From contig OY294067.1 in NCBI GenBank assembly GCA_958510875.1, forward strand, positions 231,227,771 through 231,291,770: 64,000 nt of DNA. Direction: 5' to 3'. The stretch is from Endomychus coccineus. Taxonomy: Eukaryota; Arthropoda; Insecta; Coleoptera; Endomychidae. Under the pieces are notes generated by a model, which was not told the DNA's origin, did not search any database, and saw only the letters and a list, made by a program, of their open reading frames with translations. Positions 44,575 to 53,453 of the stretch are shown here, piece after piece; position 1 is the stretch's first letter, and each line of letters opens with the position of its first letter. The translations under genes were made by a program, and so were the position numbers.

Positions 44575-45351
44575 TTATTGGAAGTTTTTTTGTTGCTTCT
44601 TCAAAAACAATCCATATCCTCCTTTAGCGTTGCGTTTCAAGTATAAACCTTTTCCCAGCGATTCCATAGCTTTGTTGTGACGTTGATCTTCTTCAAACTT
44701 TTTTTGGGCATTTTTAGCGTTAACCACCGTATTTGCGATAGCACTTGCACCTCCTGCAACCGATCCTAAGGCTCCTAGAGCTCCTAAGATGGGTAGTAAT
44801 AGTGGGGGGAATCCTCCAGATTTTGGTAGTGGTATTACTCTTGGTACTCTGATACGCTTTTTACCTCCAGCTCGTTTAATCGTGATCCGTGCGGCTTTCA
44901 ACGCGTTCATAGCGGATTTTCTCAATGAAGAAGATGGCTCCATTGACTTTGCGATGCTTCCAACGATATCTTTCCGGAAACAACATCGTCGTTGTCGCCT
45001 CCGTTTCTTGATACCCATACCCAGTTTTCGTTTAACCTTCATCCCACCGGTAACCAATAAACTAGAGAGTCTTTCACCTGCGCTAGCGTCTCTTGATTTA
45101 ACTCGTTTCCAAGCAGCGTCCTCTAATATTTTATCGGCCTTATGACGTTCCTCCAGAGATTTGTTTTGTGAATAAGCTATATCGTGTTCGCGACAAGCGG
45201 AATCTAGAGGATTGATACCTTTATCACCGCGTGCAAGACGCTTTTCCAATTTAGTTCCAGGACCACAGAATTGATATGAAGGAATGTGTAATTCAAACGG
45301 GAGCTTGTTTATGAGTGTATTCAATAAACCTTCACCTTGATGAATCAACAT
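44575..45351 (-). CDS. PLA2-domain / pVI-like minor virion protein
   Basis: 258 aa from the ATG at 45351; an ATG-less-supported extension to 45438 has no similarity value. Residues about 25-65 hold a parvovirus-type phospholipase A2 motif: YQFCGPGTKL (calcium loop) and CREHDIAYS (His-Asp catalytic pair). Basic stretches (KVKRKLGMGIKKRRRQRR) follow, then a hydrophobic/Gly-Ala segment (LLPILGALGALGSVAGGASA) and a C-terminal KGGYGLFLKK. This combination suggests a protein packaged in virions that helps membrane passage during entry, comparable to parvovirus VP1u PLA2 plus adenovirus pVI. That role is inferred from family knowledge. It is the first gene of the leftward block, divergent from the ATPase with 57 bp between starts. 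Confidence 0.88.
   Translation of the reverse strand: MLIHQGEGLLNTLINKLPFELHIPSYQFCGPGTKLEKRLARGDKGINPLDSACREHDIAYSQNKSLEERHKADKILEDAAWKRVKSRDASAGERLSSLLVTGGMKVKRKLGMGIKKRRRQRRCCFRKDIVGSIAKSMEPSSSLRKSAMNALKAARITIKRAGGKKRIRVPRVIPLPKSGGFPPLLLPILGALGALGSVAGGASAIANTVVNAKNAQKKFEEDQRHNKAMESLGKGLYLKRNAKGGYGLFLKKQQKNFQ
44584..44590 (-). promoter_or_regulatory. Candidate -1 ribosomal frameshift site
   Basis: The minus strand reads CAA-AAA-AAC in the PLA2/pVI-like frame, an X-XXY-YYZ heptamer A AAA AAC, seven bases before the stop codon. A -1 slip enters the open protease frame nine codons upstream of its ATG. No obvious strong stem-loop was seen by eye downstream. Confidence 0.4.
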
Positions 45352-45408
45352 TGTTAATGAGCATACGCTCTGATGATTTTTCCTTTTATACGTTATCATT
45401 AAGTAGAA

Positions 45409-46107
45409 ATGGTTCACACAATGAAGACCGTTCAACAAGAACAGACACTCCCAATCGAGAATTTAGATTTAAAAGTTGGAACTAATCGCATTGGTAAACA
45501 TGGTAAACTGTTACCAAACTCTTTTCGTGCTTTAATTTGTGGTCCGAGCGGATGCGGAAAAACAAACGTTATGTTATCGTTGTTATTCAATCCAAATGGT
45601 GTCAAGTTTGAAAACGTTTACGTATACTCGAAGTCATTATATCAAGATAAGTACATACTGTTGCAGGAGATTTTGGAACGAGTAAAAGGAGTTGGTTATT
45701 TCCCATATAAAGAAAATGAAGAAATTATAAGTCCGAACGATGCAAAACCAAATTCTATCTTCATTTTTGATGACATATCCTGTGAGACACAACAGAAAAT
45801 TCGAGAATATTATTCGATGTGTAGACATAGAAACATTGACGCATCATATCTATGTCAGACATACTCCAAAATTCCTAAACAACTGATTCGCGATAATTCT
45901 AACCTGATCGTGTTATTTAAACAGGATGAAATAAATCTAAAACATGTGTTTGATGAGCACGTATCCCCAGACGTTACTTTCGATCGATTCAAAAAGATGT
46001 GTTCTATGTGTTGGATGGAGAAATTTGGAACATTGATAATTGCTAAAGATTTCGATTTGAACAATGGAAGATACCGCAAAGGTTTAGATGTATATATTAA
46101 AGTGTGA
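45409..46107 (+). CDS. FtsK/HerA-type DNA-packaging ATPase
   Basis: 232 aa, ATG start. Walker A ALICGPSGCGKTNVM around residues 43-57, Walker B SIFIFDDIS around residue 120, and a downstream SYLCQTYSKIPKQLIRDNS with the sensor-type Q-T and Arg. This is the A32-like genome-packaging ATPase shared by Polintons, adintoviruses and NCLDVs, which pumps DNA into preformed capsids. First gene of the second rightward block. The frame is intact. Its C-terminal end overlaps an upstream extension of the next frame, which starts properly at 46133. Confidence 0.95.
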   Translation: MVHTMKTVQQEQTLPIENLDLKVGTNRIGKHGKLLPNSFRALICGPSGCGKTNVMLSLLFNPNGVKFENVYVYSKSLYQDKYILLQEILERVKGVGYFPYKENEEIISPNDAKPNSIFIFDDISCETQQKIREYYSMCRHRNIDASYLCQTYSKIPKQLIRDNSNLIVLFKQDEINLKHVFDEHVSPDVTFDRFKKMCSMCWMEKFGTLIIAKDFDLNNGRYRKGLDVYIKV

Positions 46108-46132
46108 ACGTGAAATCTTCAGCAAATACACA

Positions 46133-47023
46133 ATGGACGCTGAACGGTTAGCACGTGAGCGAAAAATCGCTCAATTGGCACGATCTATACGCAAGAAATA
46201 TCTCACATTGAAACTGGGTAAAACGGAAGAGGACGAGTCGATCAATAAATTATTTAAACCCATATCGGAACCACTTCGGGAAATAATCAAATCCAATAAT
46301 ACACCATTGATTAAACGTGAAATCAAGCAAGAAAAGGATGATGCGGATGAAGAGGAGGAGGAGGAGGAGGAAGAGGAGGAAGATGAAAGAGAAACGGTAT
46401 TGGATGTAAGCGATGCAAGTATGAAAACTGTTATTGAAGAGTCTGACAGCGATGATGATGAGTATGACGTATTAGAATCTTACCCAGAGTTAATTCAAAA
46501 ATATATCGGTGATTATTGGTCGGGGAGTAGAAAAGTCGATAAAGTTTATGGCCCAGTTTACGATGCTAGTTCGTTGTCATGGTTGCTAGGAGGTAAATTA
46601 ATCGATTTCAAAAATAGAGATACTATCGTGACACAAGGAAGAAAATTCAAAAGTACCGTCGGTCTGTGTGAACTTATATTCTATGACAAACCTAGAAATT
46701 TCACCAAGAAAGATAAGATGAATTACAGGATGATTCTGAACTTGACAAATCCCCACAGAAATAGTGCTGGAAACTTGAAAGGTACTCGAAGATACAAGTA
46801 CATTAAAATAATTCGACCTCTAATTCATGAGGAAGCTCTCGGTAGCGGTATGCAATTGACATATAACAACGAACCAGTGGAGTACGTGTACTGGGACGAT
46901 CCAAACGAACTTGTGGAACGACTGAGTCTTTTGATGGCATCTCAACAAGCTGGGAATACATCTCACGACAATGAGATAGTCGCTATAATAAATGAGCTAC
47001 GAGAAGCCGATATCATATATTAG
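46133..47023 (+). CDS. DUF8207-like conserved Polinton protein
   Basis: 296 aa from the ATG 25 bp after the ATPase stop; upstream codons belong to the overlapping frame. N-terminal basic helix (ERLARERKIAQLARSIRKKY), then an acidic run of about 12 Glu encoded by GAGGAG repeats, then a folded C-terminal domain. The latter has VYGPVYDASSLSWLLGGKLI, FKSTVGLCELIFYDKP, DKMNYRMILNLTNPHRN and YKYIKIIRPL. This follows the 'G..Y.GT.GL.ELI...P' / 'Y..IL..TNA' pattern of a domain of unknown function common in arthropod Polintons. The Glu run is a replication-slippage-prone tract. Possibly a virion or DNA-binding protein, function not known. Confidence 0.82.
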   Translation: MDAERLARERKIAQLARSIRKKYLTLKLGKTEEDESINKLFKPISEPLREIIKSNNTPLIKREIKQEKDDADEEEEEEEEEEEDERETVLDVSDASMKTVIEESDSDDDEYDVLESYPELIQKYIGDYWSGSRKVDKVYGPVYDASSLSWLLGGKLIDFKNRDTIVTQGRKFKSTVGLCELIFYDKPRNFTKKDKMNYRMILNLTNPHRNSAGNLKGTRRYKYIKIIRPLIHEEALGSGMQLTYNNEPVEYVYWDDPNELVERLSLLMASQQAGNTSHDNEIVAIINELREADIIY

Positions 47024-47057
47024 TGTGTGTTCATTACTGTTTCATATCATTTACACG

Positions 47058-47720
47058 ATGAGTCTTGATAAGTTTGGACGAAGATCTGTGATTGGTGGTT
47101 CAACCAGCATCAACGCTCTTCGACAATCGATGTTTTCACACGTTCTAGCTCGTACACCAGATGGCGATGTAGATATCGAGAACGTGAAAATTTGTAATGT
47201 GAAAAGGCCCACATTCAAGAACGATGTTGCAAGCAAGATTTATGTCGATGATGTGAGTGCGAAGATTGGGGAGAACTTGGAGCGCATCTTCAACGATGAC
47301 TTTTCACATAAGATTCAGAAATTAATTGGAGAGATGAGTAGTTTCTCCATCAACATACAATCGCACAAAAATCAAAGTGATGCTAGCTTCACGAGTTTAC
47401 ATAAAGAATTGGATGAATACAAGAAGAAAACTGATAAGGATCTCAAAACCGTTGTAGCTAATACCGCTTATGTACTCGATATCTTCAAGAAATTCACTGA
47501 TAATTTCATACATAAGAGTCAACGCGTTATTTTGCGTGATCATAATGATAAATTGAACAAGATCACTATAGATTATAACATAATGGATGTACATCAGGAG
47601 AATATTGTGAGTAGGCTGCTGGCGTTGGAACAACGTATGACGACACCCTCGAAGAAAAGACCAAATGATGCTACCACCCCATCAACCAACCCGAAACGTA
47701 TAACTCCAACTAGACAATAA
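47058..47720 (+). CDS. Coiled-coil Polinton protein
   Basis: 220 aa from ATG at 47058, 34 bp after the previous stop. Begins MSLDKFGRRSVIGGSTSINA. A long heptad-like middle (FTSLHKELDEYKKKTDKDLK, ENIVSRLLALEQRM) suggests a trimeric or dimeric coiled coil. It ends in a basic, Thr/Pro-rich tail (PSKKRPNDATTPSTNPKRIT). The order N-terminal anchor, rod and tail is compatible with a fibre-like or scaffold protein, but that is inference. It is tightly linked to the integrase (10 bp). Confidence 0.7.
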   Translation: MSLDKFGRRSVIGGSTSINALRQSMFSHVLARTPDGDVDIENVKICNVKRPTFKNDVASKIYVDDVSAKIGENLERIFNDDFSHKIQKLIGEMSSFSINIQSHKNQSDASFTSLHKELDEYKKKTDKDLKTVVANTAYVLDIFKKFTDNFIHKSQRVILRDHNDKLNKITIDYNIMDVHQENIVSRLLALEQRMTTPSKKRPNDATTPSTNPKRITPTRQ

Positions 47721-47730
47721 TTGAAAAACG

Positions 47731-48642
47731 ATGCAACAAGTTGTCGATGAGATTCATAAGCCAGCCCGAAAAAATTTCAAACGTCGTCGTACAATTTTGA
47801 AGGGACTGGATGACTTGTGGCAGATGGATCTAGCCGAAATGGGTAATTATGCTCGTGAAAATCGAGGATTCAAGTATATTTTGGTGATGATCGATTGCTT
47901 CTCGAAATTCGTGTGGACTCGTCCATTGAAAACGAAATCAGCCGACGAGGTTCGGAAAGCAGTTAATTCTATATTGACTGAGGGAGGAGGACGTAAACCT
48001 TGGAATCTGCAAAGCGACCAAGGTAAAGAATTCTTTAATAAGCATTTTGACGAGCTGATGAAAAAACACAAAATCAACCATTATAATACGTATAGTGTGA
48101 AGAAAGCCGCCATTGCTGAACGTGTTATTCGAACCTTGAAAGAAGCGCTCTACAAACAATTTAGTTTGAAAGGAAAATATAGATGGATTGATATACTTCA
48201 AGAAATCACTGAAAAATATAATAAACGTAAACATAGAACTATAAATATGGCTCCATTCAAGGTGACAAAACAAAATGAGAGCATGATATTGAAGCGATCC
48301 TACTCACACCTCAAGTTGGCTTTACCACATAAATTCAACGTGGGCGATGTGGTACGTATAAGCAAAGCCAAACATATTTTCGAAAAATCATATACGCCTA
48401 ATTGGTCGGCGGAGCTCTTCAAAATTATAAAAGTTAAAATCACTAACCCAGTCACGTATCTACTCGAGGATATGAAGAACTCCCCAATCAGCGGTTGTTT
48501 CTACGAGGAAGAATTGCAGAAGACCAAACAACCTGATGTCTTTTTGATTGAGAAAGTGCTTCGGAAAAAAGATGATAAAATGTACGTCAAATGGTTGGGA
48601 ATAAAGGAGAAAAGTTGGATTGCTAGAAGTGATATTATATGA
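47731..48642 (+). CDS. INT: Retrovirus-type (rve) integrase with C-terminal chromodomain
   Basis: 303 aa, ATG start. Catalytic triad residues: Asp33 in DLWQMDLAEM, Asp96 in LQSDQGKEFF and Glu130 in KAAIAERVIRTLKEAL. Next come the RWIDILQEITEKYNKRKHR region and an SH3-like segment (HKFNVGDVVRISKAKHIF). The end FLIEKVLRKKDDKMYVKWLG plus KSWIARSDI is a chromodomain, which can target histone marks. There is no N-terminal HHCC zinc domain in this frame: it starts about 32 residues before the first catalytic Asp. It would make the 6-bp staggered cut seen as TATGCT. The frame is intact. Confidence 0.96.
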   Translation: MQQVVDEIHKPARKNFKRRRTILKGLDDLWQMDLAEMGNYARENRGFKYILVMIDCFSKFVWTRPLKTKSADEVRKAVNSILTEGGGRKPWNLQSDQGKEFFNKHFDELMKKHKINHYNTYSVKKAAIAERVIRTLKEALYKQFSLKGKYRWIDILQEITEKYNKRKHRTINMAPFKVTKQNESMILKRSYSHLKLALPHKFNVGDVVRISKAKHIFEKSYTPNWSAELFKIIKVKITNPVTYLLEDMKNSPISGCFYEEELQKTKQPDVFLIEKVLRKKDDKMYVKWLGIKEKSWIARSDII

Positions 48643-48673
48643 TCTGCGCGTGCGTGTGTGATCTTCAGGCTGT

Positions 48674-49366
48674 ATGTCCAACAATCAGTTCAGTTGTAGT
48701 AAAATGTCGTACCAAGATAGTGGTGGTACATCCGAAGATAGTTCCGAGTTAGATCGAATGTTTGAAATGTTAATTCGTGATGAAAAATTTCTATTGTTGA
48801 ATACAACATACCCATTGGAGGGGGGTTATGAAATAAAGTGTGGATTGAGTCCTATGCGAATATTCGCACCAACAATATCACTTATCCATTCTTCGCAAAA
48901 TTGTAAACTCACCTTTGGACTGCTGGAATGGTATGACTTCATCGAAGTTCTTCGAACTAAAATCAGCGATTTCTTCTCAAGTTTACAAACAGATTTCGAT
49001 CCTGCCCCCATAGCATCCGATGAATATTGCCAAATAGTTCAACTTGTGTGGGACAATAATGAAAAAGAACTTCATGTTACGAAGCATGGTATTCATTTTT
49101 GGTTGTGTGAGGAAGATGTTCGAGAAATTATTAATATCAACGATGGAGTGTTATCACATCGAGTGTCTTTTCTCGAACAATTTGATTTCTCTTCATACTA
49201 TCACAATGTTATTGATGTGATAAAAAGCATGAGGAATCATGCCAGTGCATTAGAACTCTTATATTGTTTTATTAATATTTCATCGCCAAAATGTTTATTG
49301 ACCAATACACTTAAAGAAATGTTATTTTACTATAAAAATAAGGTTTTGCATGATTTAGAACAATAA
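48674..49366 (+). CDS. Polinton accessory protein, possibly PC4-like
   Basis: 230 aa; the ATG at 48704 is an alternative start. The opening is Ser/Asp-rich, then KFLLLNTTYPLEGGYEIKCG, FAPTISLIHSSQNCKLTFGL and EWYDFIEVLRTKISDFFSSL. The 'L....W.DF...L..I..FF' portion recalls the strand-helix part of PC4-type ssDNA-binding domains, a weak resemblance. The C-terminal half is helical. The stop codon overlaps AATAAA (49362-49367), so transcription of this block ends here. Function unknown. Confidence 0.65.
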   Translation: MSNNQFSCSKMSYQDSGGTSEDSSELDRMFEMLIRDEKFLLLNTTYPLEGGYEIKCGLSPMRIFAPTISLIHSSQNCKLTFGLLEWYDFIEVLRTKISDFFSSLQTDFDPAPIASDEYCQIVQLVWDNNEKELHVTKHGIHFWLCEEDVREIININDGVLSHRVSFLEQFDFSSYYHNVIDVIKSMRNHASALELLYCFINISSPKCLLTNTLKEMLFYYKNKVLHDLEQ

Positions 49367-49622
49367 AATATGATCAACAGTTTTTGTTTCTTTATTAAAA
49401 AACACACATCATAGAAAGTTTTTATTAAAACAAGTATGTAACATATGAATACAATTACAATTAGCATATCAATACAAATATTAAAATTAACACATACATC
49501 ATAGAAAGATTTTTTATTAAGACAAATGAATACAAATATTAAAATTAACACATACATCAGAGAAAGATTTTTTATTAAAATATATGAATACAAATAACGA
49601 AATTAACATATCGAAACAAACA
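49367..49622. repeat. Convergent 3' region with tandem AT-rich units
   Basis: Three imperfect units of about 60 bp built on ACACATACATCATAGAAAG and TTTTTATTAA. Each gives a minus-strand AATAAA (complement TTTATT). Lies between the convergent accessory and polymerase genes and so serves both 3' ends. Confidence 0.7.
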
Positions 49623-52600
49623 TCAAGATAATAGTGAATAGTGCCCATAAGGTAAGGTGTTTGTTCTATTCTTTATCAGGAACCTCTTGTTGTCAAAAGG
49701 GCTGAGGGCAATTTTATTTTGTTCTATAGTGTAGAGGTTAAAGTTAAAAGATCTGATAGATTTTTGGACTCTATATATCTCGATTTCTTCTTCAAGACAT
49801 TTAACATAATCCTCAAAAGTTATAGAATATTTCAAAACCGAATCTCTAATACCTTTAGCTTTTTTAACGGGTTCTTTCCCTTCCACCTTATAACTGTACA
49901 TTTTAGAGCGTAAACCGATGAACTTTGTCATTATATGTCCTTTGTTCTCGTCCTTCATTAATCCGACCACTTTCTTGTTTATAGGTGGAATTTCAAAAAT
50001 ATTATCTAATGCGTAATCGCTAGTGTCAAATTTTTGAACGTTTTTCTTCATAATGGTCTCATAAATATCATCGTCTGTTATTATATGATAGATCAAACTA
50101 TCAGTATCTGTATAACACAGCCTTATCGCTTCGGGATCTTTATATATTTTCAGCATAAAGTTATAATGAAAATCAAACACACAAGTTTTTGAAATATCTA
50201 AAATAGCCATTCCTATATAAATTGGTTTATTAAATAATATTTCGAGTTTGTTTTGCTCGATTGACATCAAATTTTCATCAAAAATCTTACTACTATTGAA
50301 ATTCGGTTGCGAAATATAGTATCGCGCTCCAAATGGTCCATACCATTTATTAACTAATTTAACGCTCCGATGCTTACGTACGTTCTCCATCGATTTCCCA
50401 AATATTGCATTTATAATGAGTTTGAAAAGAGCCTCTTCGAATTTATTCTTTGCAGCTGCACGTAATCGTGTATTTAAATCGATATAAGCTTTCAACCAAT
50501 TGGATTGGCTGAACTTAAGGATTCTATGTACCTTCTTCAACACCATCCCCAACGCTAAACATTGTTTCAAATTCCTATAATGAATTATATATTTAGATTT
50601 ATTGTATAACGTCGATAATAATTTTGCTTGTTTAGCATTGGGAGGTGTAGAGTGCAATGGACATAGCGGTAAGTCTTTGTGGGTGTCATGTAATTTCTGA
50701 GGGTATTCTAGATCTACTTCTAGAATATATCCAACAGGACTTTCATCCGAAATGTCTCTTACATCGATGTTAAGATCATCGTACCATACAAAGTTATCAT
50801 ATGGTAAATATTGCGCCATAGCCCACCCATATAAATTACAAACATCAAAATACATGAGATAGCTACTTTCCTCTTGTGAATTATAATCTTTCATATACTT
50901 ATTATTAGCAGCCGCGAATCTATTGCTACATTGACTAACACCTCCTCGTATCCCCCTTTCTATAAACATAATCATATCTATATCTTTTAGAAACTGAAGA
51001 GAAATATTTGTATATTTCAACATACACTCCCATGAGAAGCCCGGTAAAGTGAAATTATACGTAGGATCAAGTTTATATATCTCTAAACATTTGGCTCTGA
51101 AATTTTCAAAAACATCTGCCAATAGCAAAACATCTGTTTTCAAGTATAAATCGGAATATTCACCTAAATTACTACAATTAAATGTTTGCCAAACGTTTTG
51201 AGCATGTTCATAGTCTCCTTCACTTATTGATTCATCTTTCAATTTGTTATAAAAATTTTCGATTGGTGGTAAATTTGGTTCGCTCAATTTATTCCAACTA
51301 TCTAAATATTCATATGGAAAAACCCCCTTACGGGTTAATAATTTGAACTGATCGTTTGTCAAATGATTATATTCACGCTTCAAAATTTTCAATTGATCGA
51401 CATTCAAAAAGGACACCAACTCATCTAGTGATGTATTTAAAAATCTACATGAATCGATAAAACGGAATTTAACTGGGGAAGAGAAGGAACCTCTAGTAAA
51501 ATTTATATATTTTTCTTTATTGATTGGTAGTACTTGAATGTTCTGTTTGTTCGCTTTAGCTAAATCTCGTATCAATAGGAACATATCATACCCAGATAGA
51601 TTATGAGCTAAAACAGGCACTATAAATTTATGTTTATATTGTAAATTACAATGTTGGTGTGCTAAGCCGCGAAAAACCCCAGTGAAATGACAGTGGTCTC
51701 TTACACGTATATCCCCATCGGTAAAACATTTTTCACAAATATGACATTTAGTTTCCCCCATTATGGATGATAAATCAACCGCACTCAAACTCATAGGTAT
51801 GTTACACTTCAATTTTTCCTCTATGAATATACTAATTTTGTCTAATTGTTCGGTTAACCATTTGGCTGGTTCTGAACCTCTATAACTATCATATTTCGAA
51901 ATGGAATCATCGAAATAACATTTCAGATAATAGCCTACACTGTAAGCTTCATGTAATTGTTTTCGGTTGGTGTATGAAGCTGAATTTGATGGAGAACAAT
52001 TTTGGATTGGTAGCAATAGAGCCTCAAAATCGAAATAAATCACAAATGGCATTGGAATTTTATTTGAATAATTCTTGAAAACTAAATGGTCTTCTTTAGG
52101 GAATTTTATTTTACATGTATTTATTTCTCCACAATCTTCGATATGAGTCTTGTATTTCATCTCACTCCAGAAATTATTCAAACACCGTTCACATAAATAA
52201 GTTTTATGTTTAGTAGTAATTTGCGAATTAATAAGTCGAGCTAAATTTTTAATCAAGCAATAATGGAATTTAACTATTGGATTAACAAAATTCGATGTAT
52301 CTGAAGATTCTACATCGCGATAATATTTATCCTGAATCAACAACAAATTAAAGTGTGTTTCTAGTTTATTTTTTGATAGATATGCGGGGAGAACCTTTAA
52401 TTTTTCCTTATCAGCAGCACCATCTGTTTTATCGCATAATTCTAACACAAAAACGTGAATGCTTATATTATTCAGCTTCTCGAATAAATGGATTTGTGAA
52501 ATAGGCATCGGGAAAGTTAAATTTTGTAAATTCAAAACAGTACTAAAATGAGGATATGAAGTGATTCTATCTGAATGTGTAGTAGCAGGGTGTAATCCAG

Positions 52601-53393
52601 CTGTTACTGCCCAAGCGAAACAATACTCATCATAATTTTTAACATTGATAACAGCATGTTTATTTGCAATTTCTTTAGGAAGAACTATATATGAAGATCC
52701 TGAATTAATTACTTCATGTTTATTGATATTTATTTGCAGACTTACTATATTTCTGAGACTCCAATTTGAATCTTTCTCTTGGAATTCTTCTAATTTTGTA
52801 GAAAGTTTCTCAATAATACTATCTTTATACCATTCTAATAAATTCGTTGTATTATCTATTCCTATTGATCGTTTATGAAAATATTTAAAATCTGTCTGAA
52901 TAAGTTCATCGTTAACGTTCCCTTTAATGTACTCGCCACAAAATGTTGAATTAACTTTAATAAAATTATATTCATGAAGGATTTTGGAGATTCTAGTATT
53001 GAAAAGATGAAAAGCATCATATAAAAAATTAATTGGGTCTAAATGCGAAATATTGATAATCAATCCGGTTCTTATTCTACATTTAAAAGCAGACTGTCCA
53101 TCCTCCCATCTGATTCTATCACTGCGATTCTTATTTGATATAGATGGTTTATTTCTAATTTGTAATAAAATTTTGAAACGCTTTATATGACCGATATTTG
53201 TCTGAAGTTGATTCTTATTAGCTAAATTCAAATCATCTTTCATCAAATGTCTCGAGAACGTACGGATATATTTCGTACAAAAATCTATCCATTTCGTTGT
53301 TTCCTGAGGGGAAAATTTTGACTTATACAAATCTTTTTGAGCCTGATCGATGATTTTAACAATTTCGGTGCTAATCGTTGAAATAGAGTTCAT
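49623..53393 (-). CDS. POLB: Protein-primed family B DNA polymerase
   Basis: 1,256 aa, intact. Exonuclease motifs: I at about residue 448 (VIYFDFEALL), II at about 597 (AHNLSGYDMF), III at about 748 (YSDLYLKTDVLLLADVF). Polymerase motifs: A at about 850 (FDVCNLYGWAMAQYLP), B at about 993 (IINAIFGKSMEN), C at about 1091 (LCYTDTDSLIYHI). A C2H2-like element (YLCERCLNNFW...HIEDC) lies near residue 398. Near residues 547-580 is a Cys/His cluster (CHICEKCF, RVRDHCHFTGVFRGLAHQHC) resembling endonuclease VII/HNH zinc sites. The long N-terminal domain is typical of arthropod Polintons, where a protein primer replaces an RNA primer at the TIR ends. Confidence 0.97.
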   Translation of the reverse strand: MNSISTISTEIVKIIDQAQKDLYKSKFSPQETTKWIDFCTKYIRTFSRHLMKDDLNLANKNQLQTNIGHIKRFKILLQIRNKPSISNKNRSDRIRWEDGQSAFKCRIRTGLIINISHLDPINFLYDAFHLFNTRISKILHEYNFIKVNSTFCGEYIKGNVNDELIQTDFKYFHKRSIGIDNTTNLLEWYKDSIIEKLSTKLEEFQEKDSNWSLRNIVSLQININKHEVINSGSSYIVLPKEIANKHAVINVKNYDEYCFAWAVTAGLHPATTHSDRITSYPHFSTVLNLQNLTFPMPISQIHLFEKLNNISIHVFVLELCDKTDGAADKEKLKVLPAYLSKNKLETHFNLLLIQDKYYRDVESSDTSNFVNPIVKFHYCLIKNLARLINSQITTKHKTYLCERCLNNFWSEMKYKTHIEDCGEINTCKIKFPKEDHLVFKNYSNKIPMPFVIYFDFEALLLPIQNCSPSNSASYTNRKQLHEAYSVGYYLKCYFDDSISKYDSYRGSEPAKWLTEQLDKISIFIEEKLKCNIPMSLSAVDLSSIMGETKCHICEKCFTDGDIRVRDHCHFTGVFRGLAHQHCNLQYKHKFIVPVLAHNLSGYDMFLLIRDLAKANKQNIQVLPINKEKYINFTRGSFSSPVKFRFIDSCRFLNTSLDELVSFLNVDQLKILKREYNHLTNDQFKLLTRKGVFPYEYLDSWNKLSEPNLPPIENFYNKLKDESISEGDYEHAQNVWQTFNCSNLGEYSDLYLKTDVLLLADVFENFRAKCLEIYKLDPTYNFTLPGFSWECMLKYTNISLQFLKDIDMIMFIERGIRGGVSQCSNRFAAANNKYMKDYNSQEESSYLMYFDVCNLYGWAMAQYLPYDNFVWYDDLNIDVRDISDESPVGYILEVDLEYPQKLHDTHKDLPLCPLHSTPPNAKQAKLLSTLYNKSKYIIHYRNLKQCLALGMVLKKVHRILKFSQSNWLKAYIDLNTRLRAAAKNKFEEALFKLIINAIFGKSMENVRKHRSVKLVNKWYGPFGARYYISQPNFNSSKIFDENLMSIEQNKLEILFNKPIYIGMAILDISKTCVFDFHYNFMLKIYKDPEAIRLCYTDTDSLIYHIITDDDIYETIMKKNVQKFDTSDYALDNIFEIPPINKKVVGLMKDENKGHIMTKFIGLRSKMYSYKVEGKEPVKKAKGIRDSVLKYSITFEDYVKCLEEEIEIYRVQKSIRSFNFNLYTIEQNKIALSPFDNKRFLIKNRTNTLPYGHYSLLS

Positions 53394-53453
53394 GATAATA
53401 ATAGAACAAAAATCTTACCTTACACCCACCACTTTGAAGTCTGCGAACGCCCC

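Noticed and set aside
45352..45438. N-terminal extension of the PLA2/pVI-like protein
   Set aside because: Overlaps the ATPase start on the other strand; the ATG at 45351 fits the conserved start of the PLA2 region better.
46088..46132. Upstream start for the DUF8207-like protein
   Set aside because: Those codons overlap the ATPase coding sequence; the ATG at 46133 is cleanly intergenic.
46992..47057. Upstream start for the coiled-coil protein
   Set aside because: Overlaps the previous gene; the ATG at 47058 gives the characteristic MSLDKFGR start.
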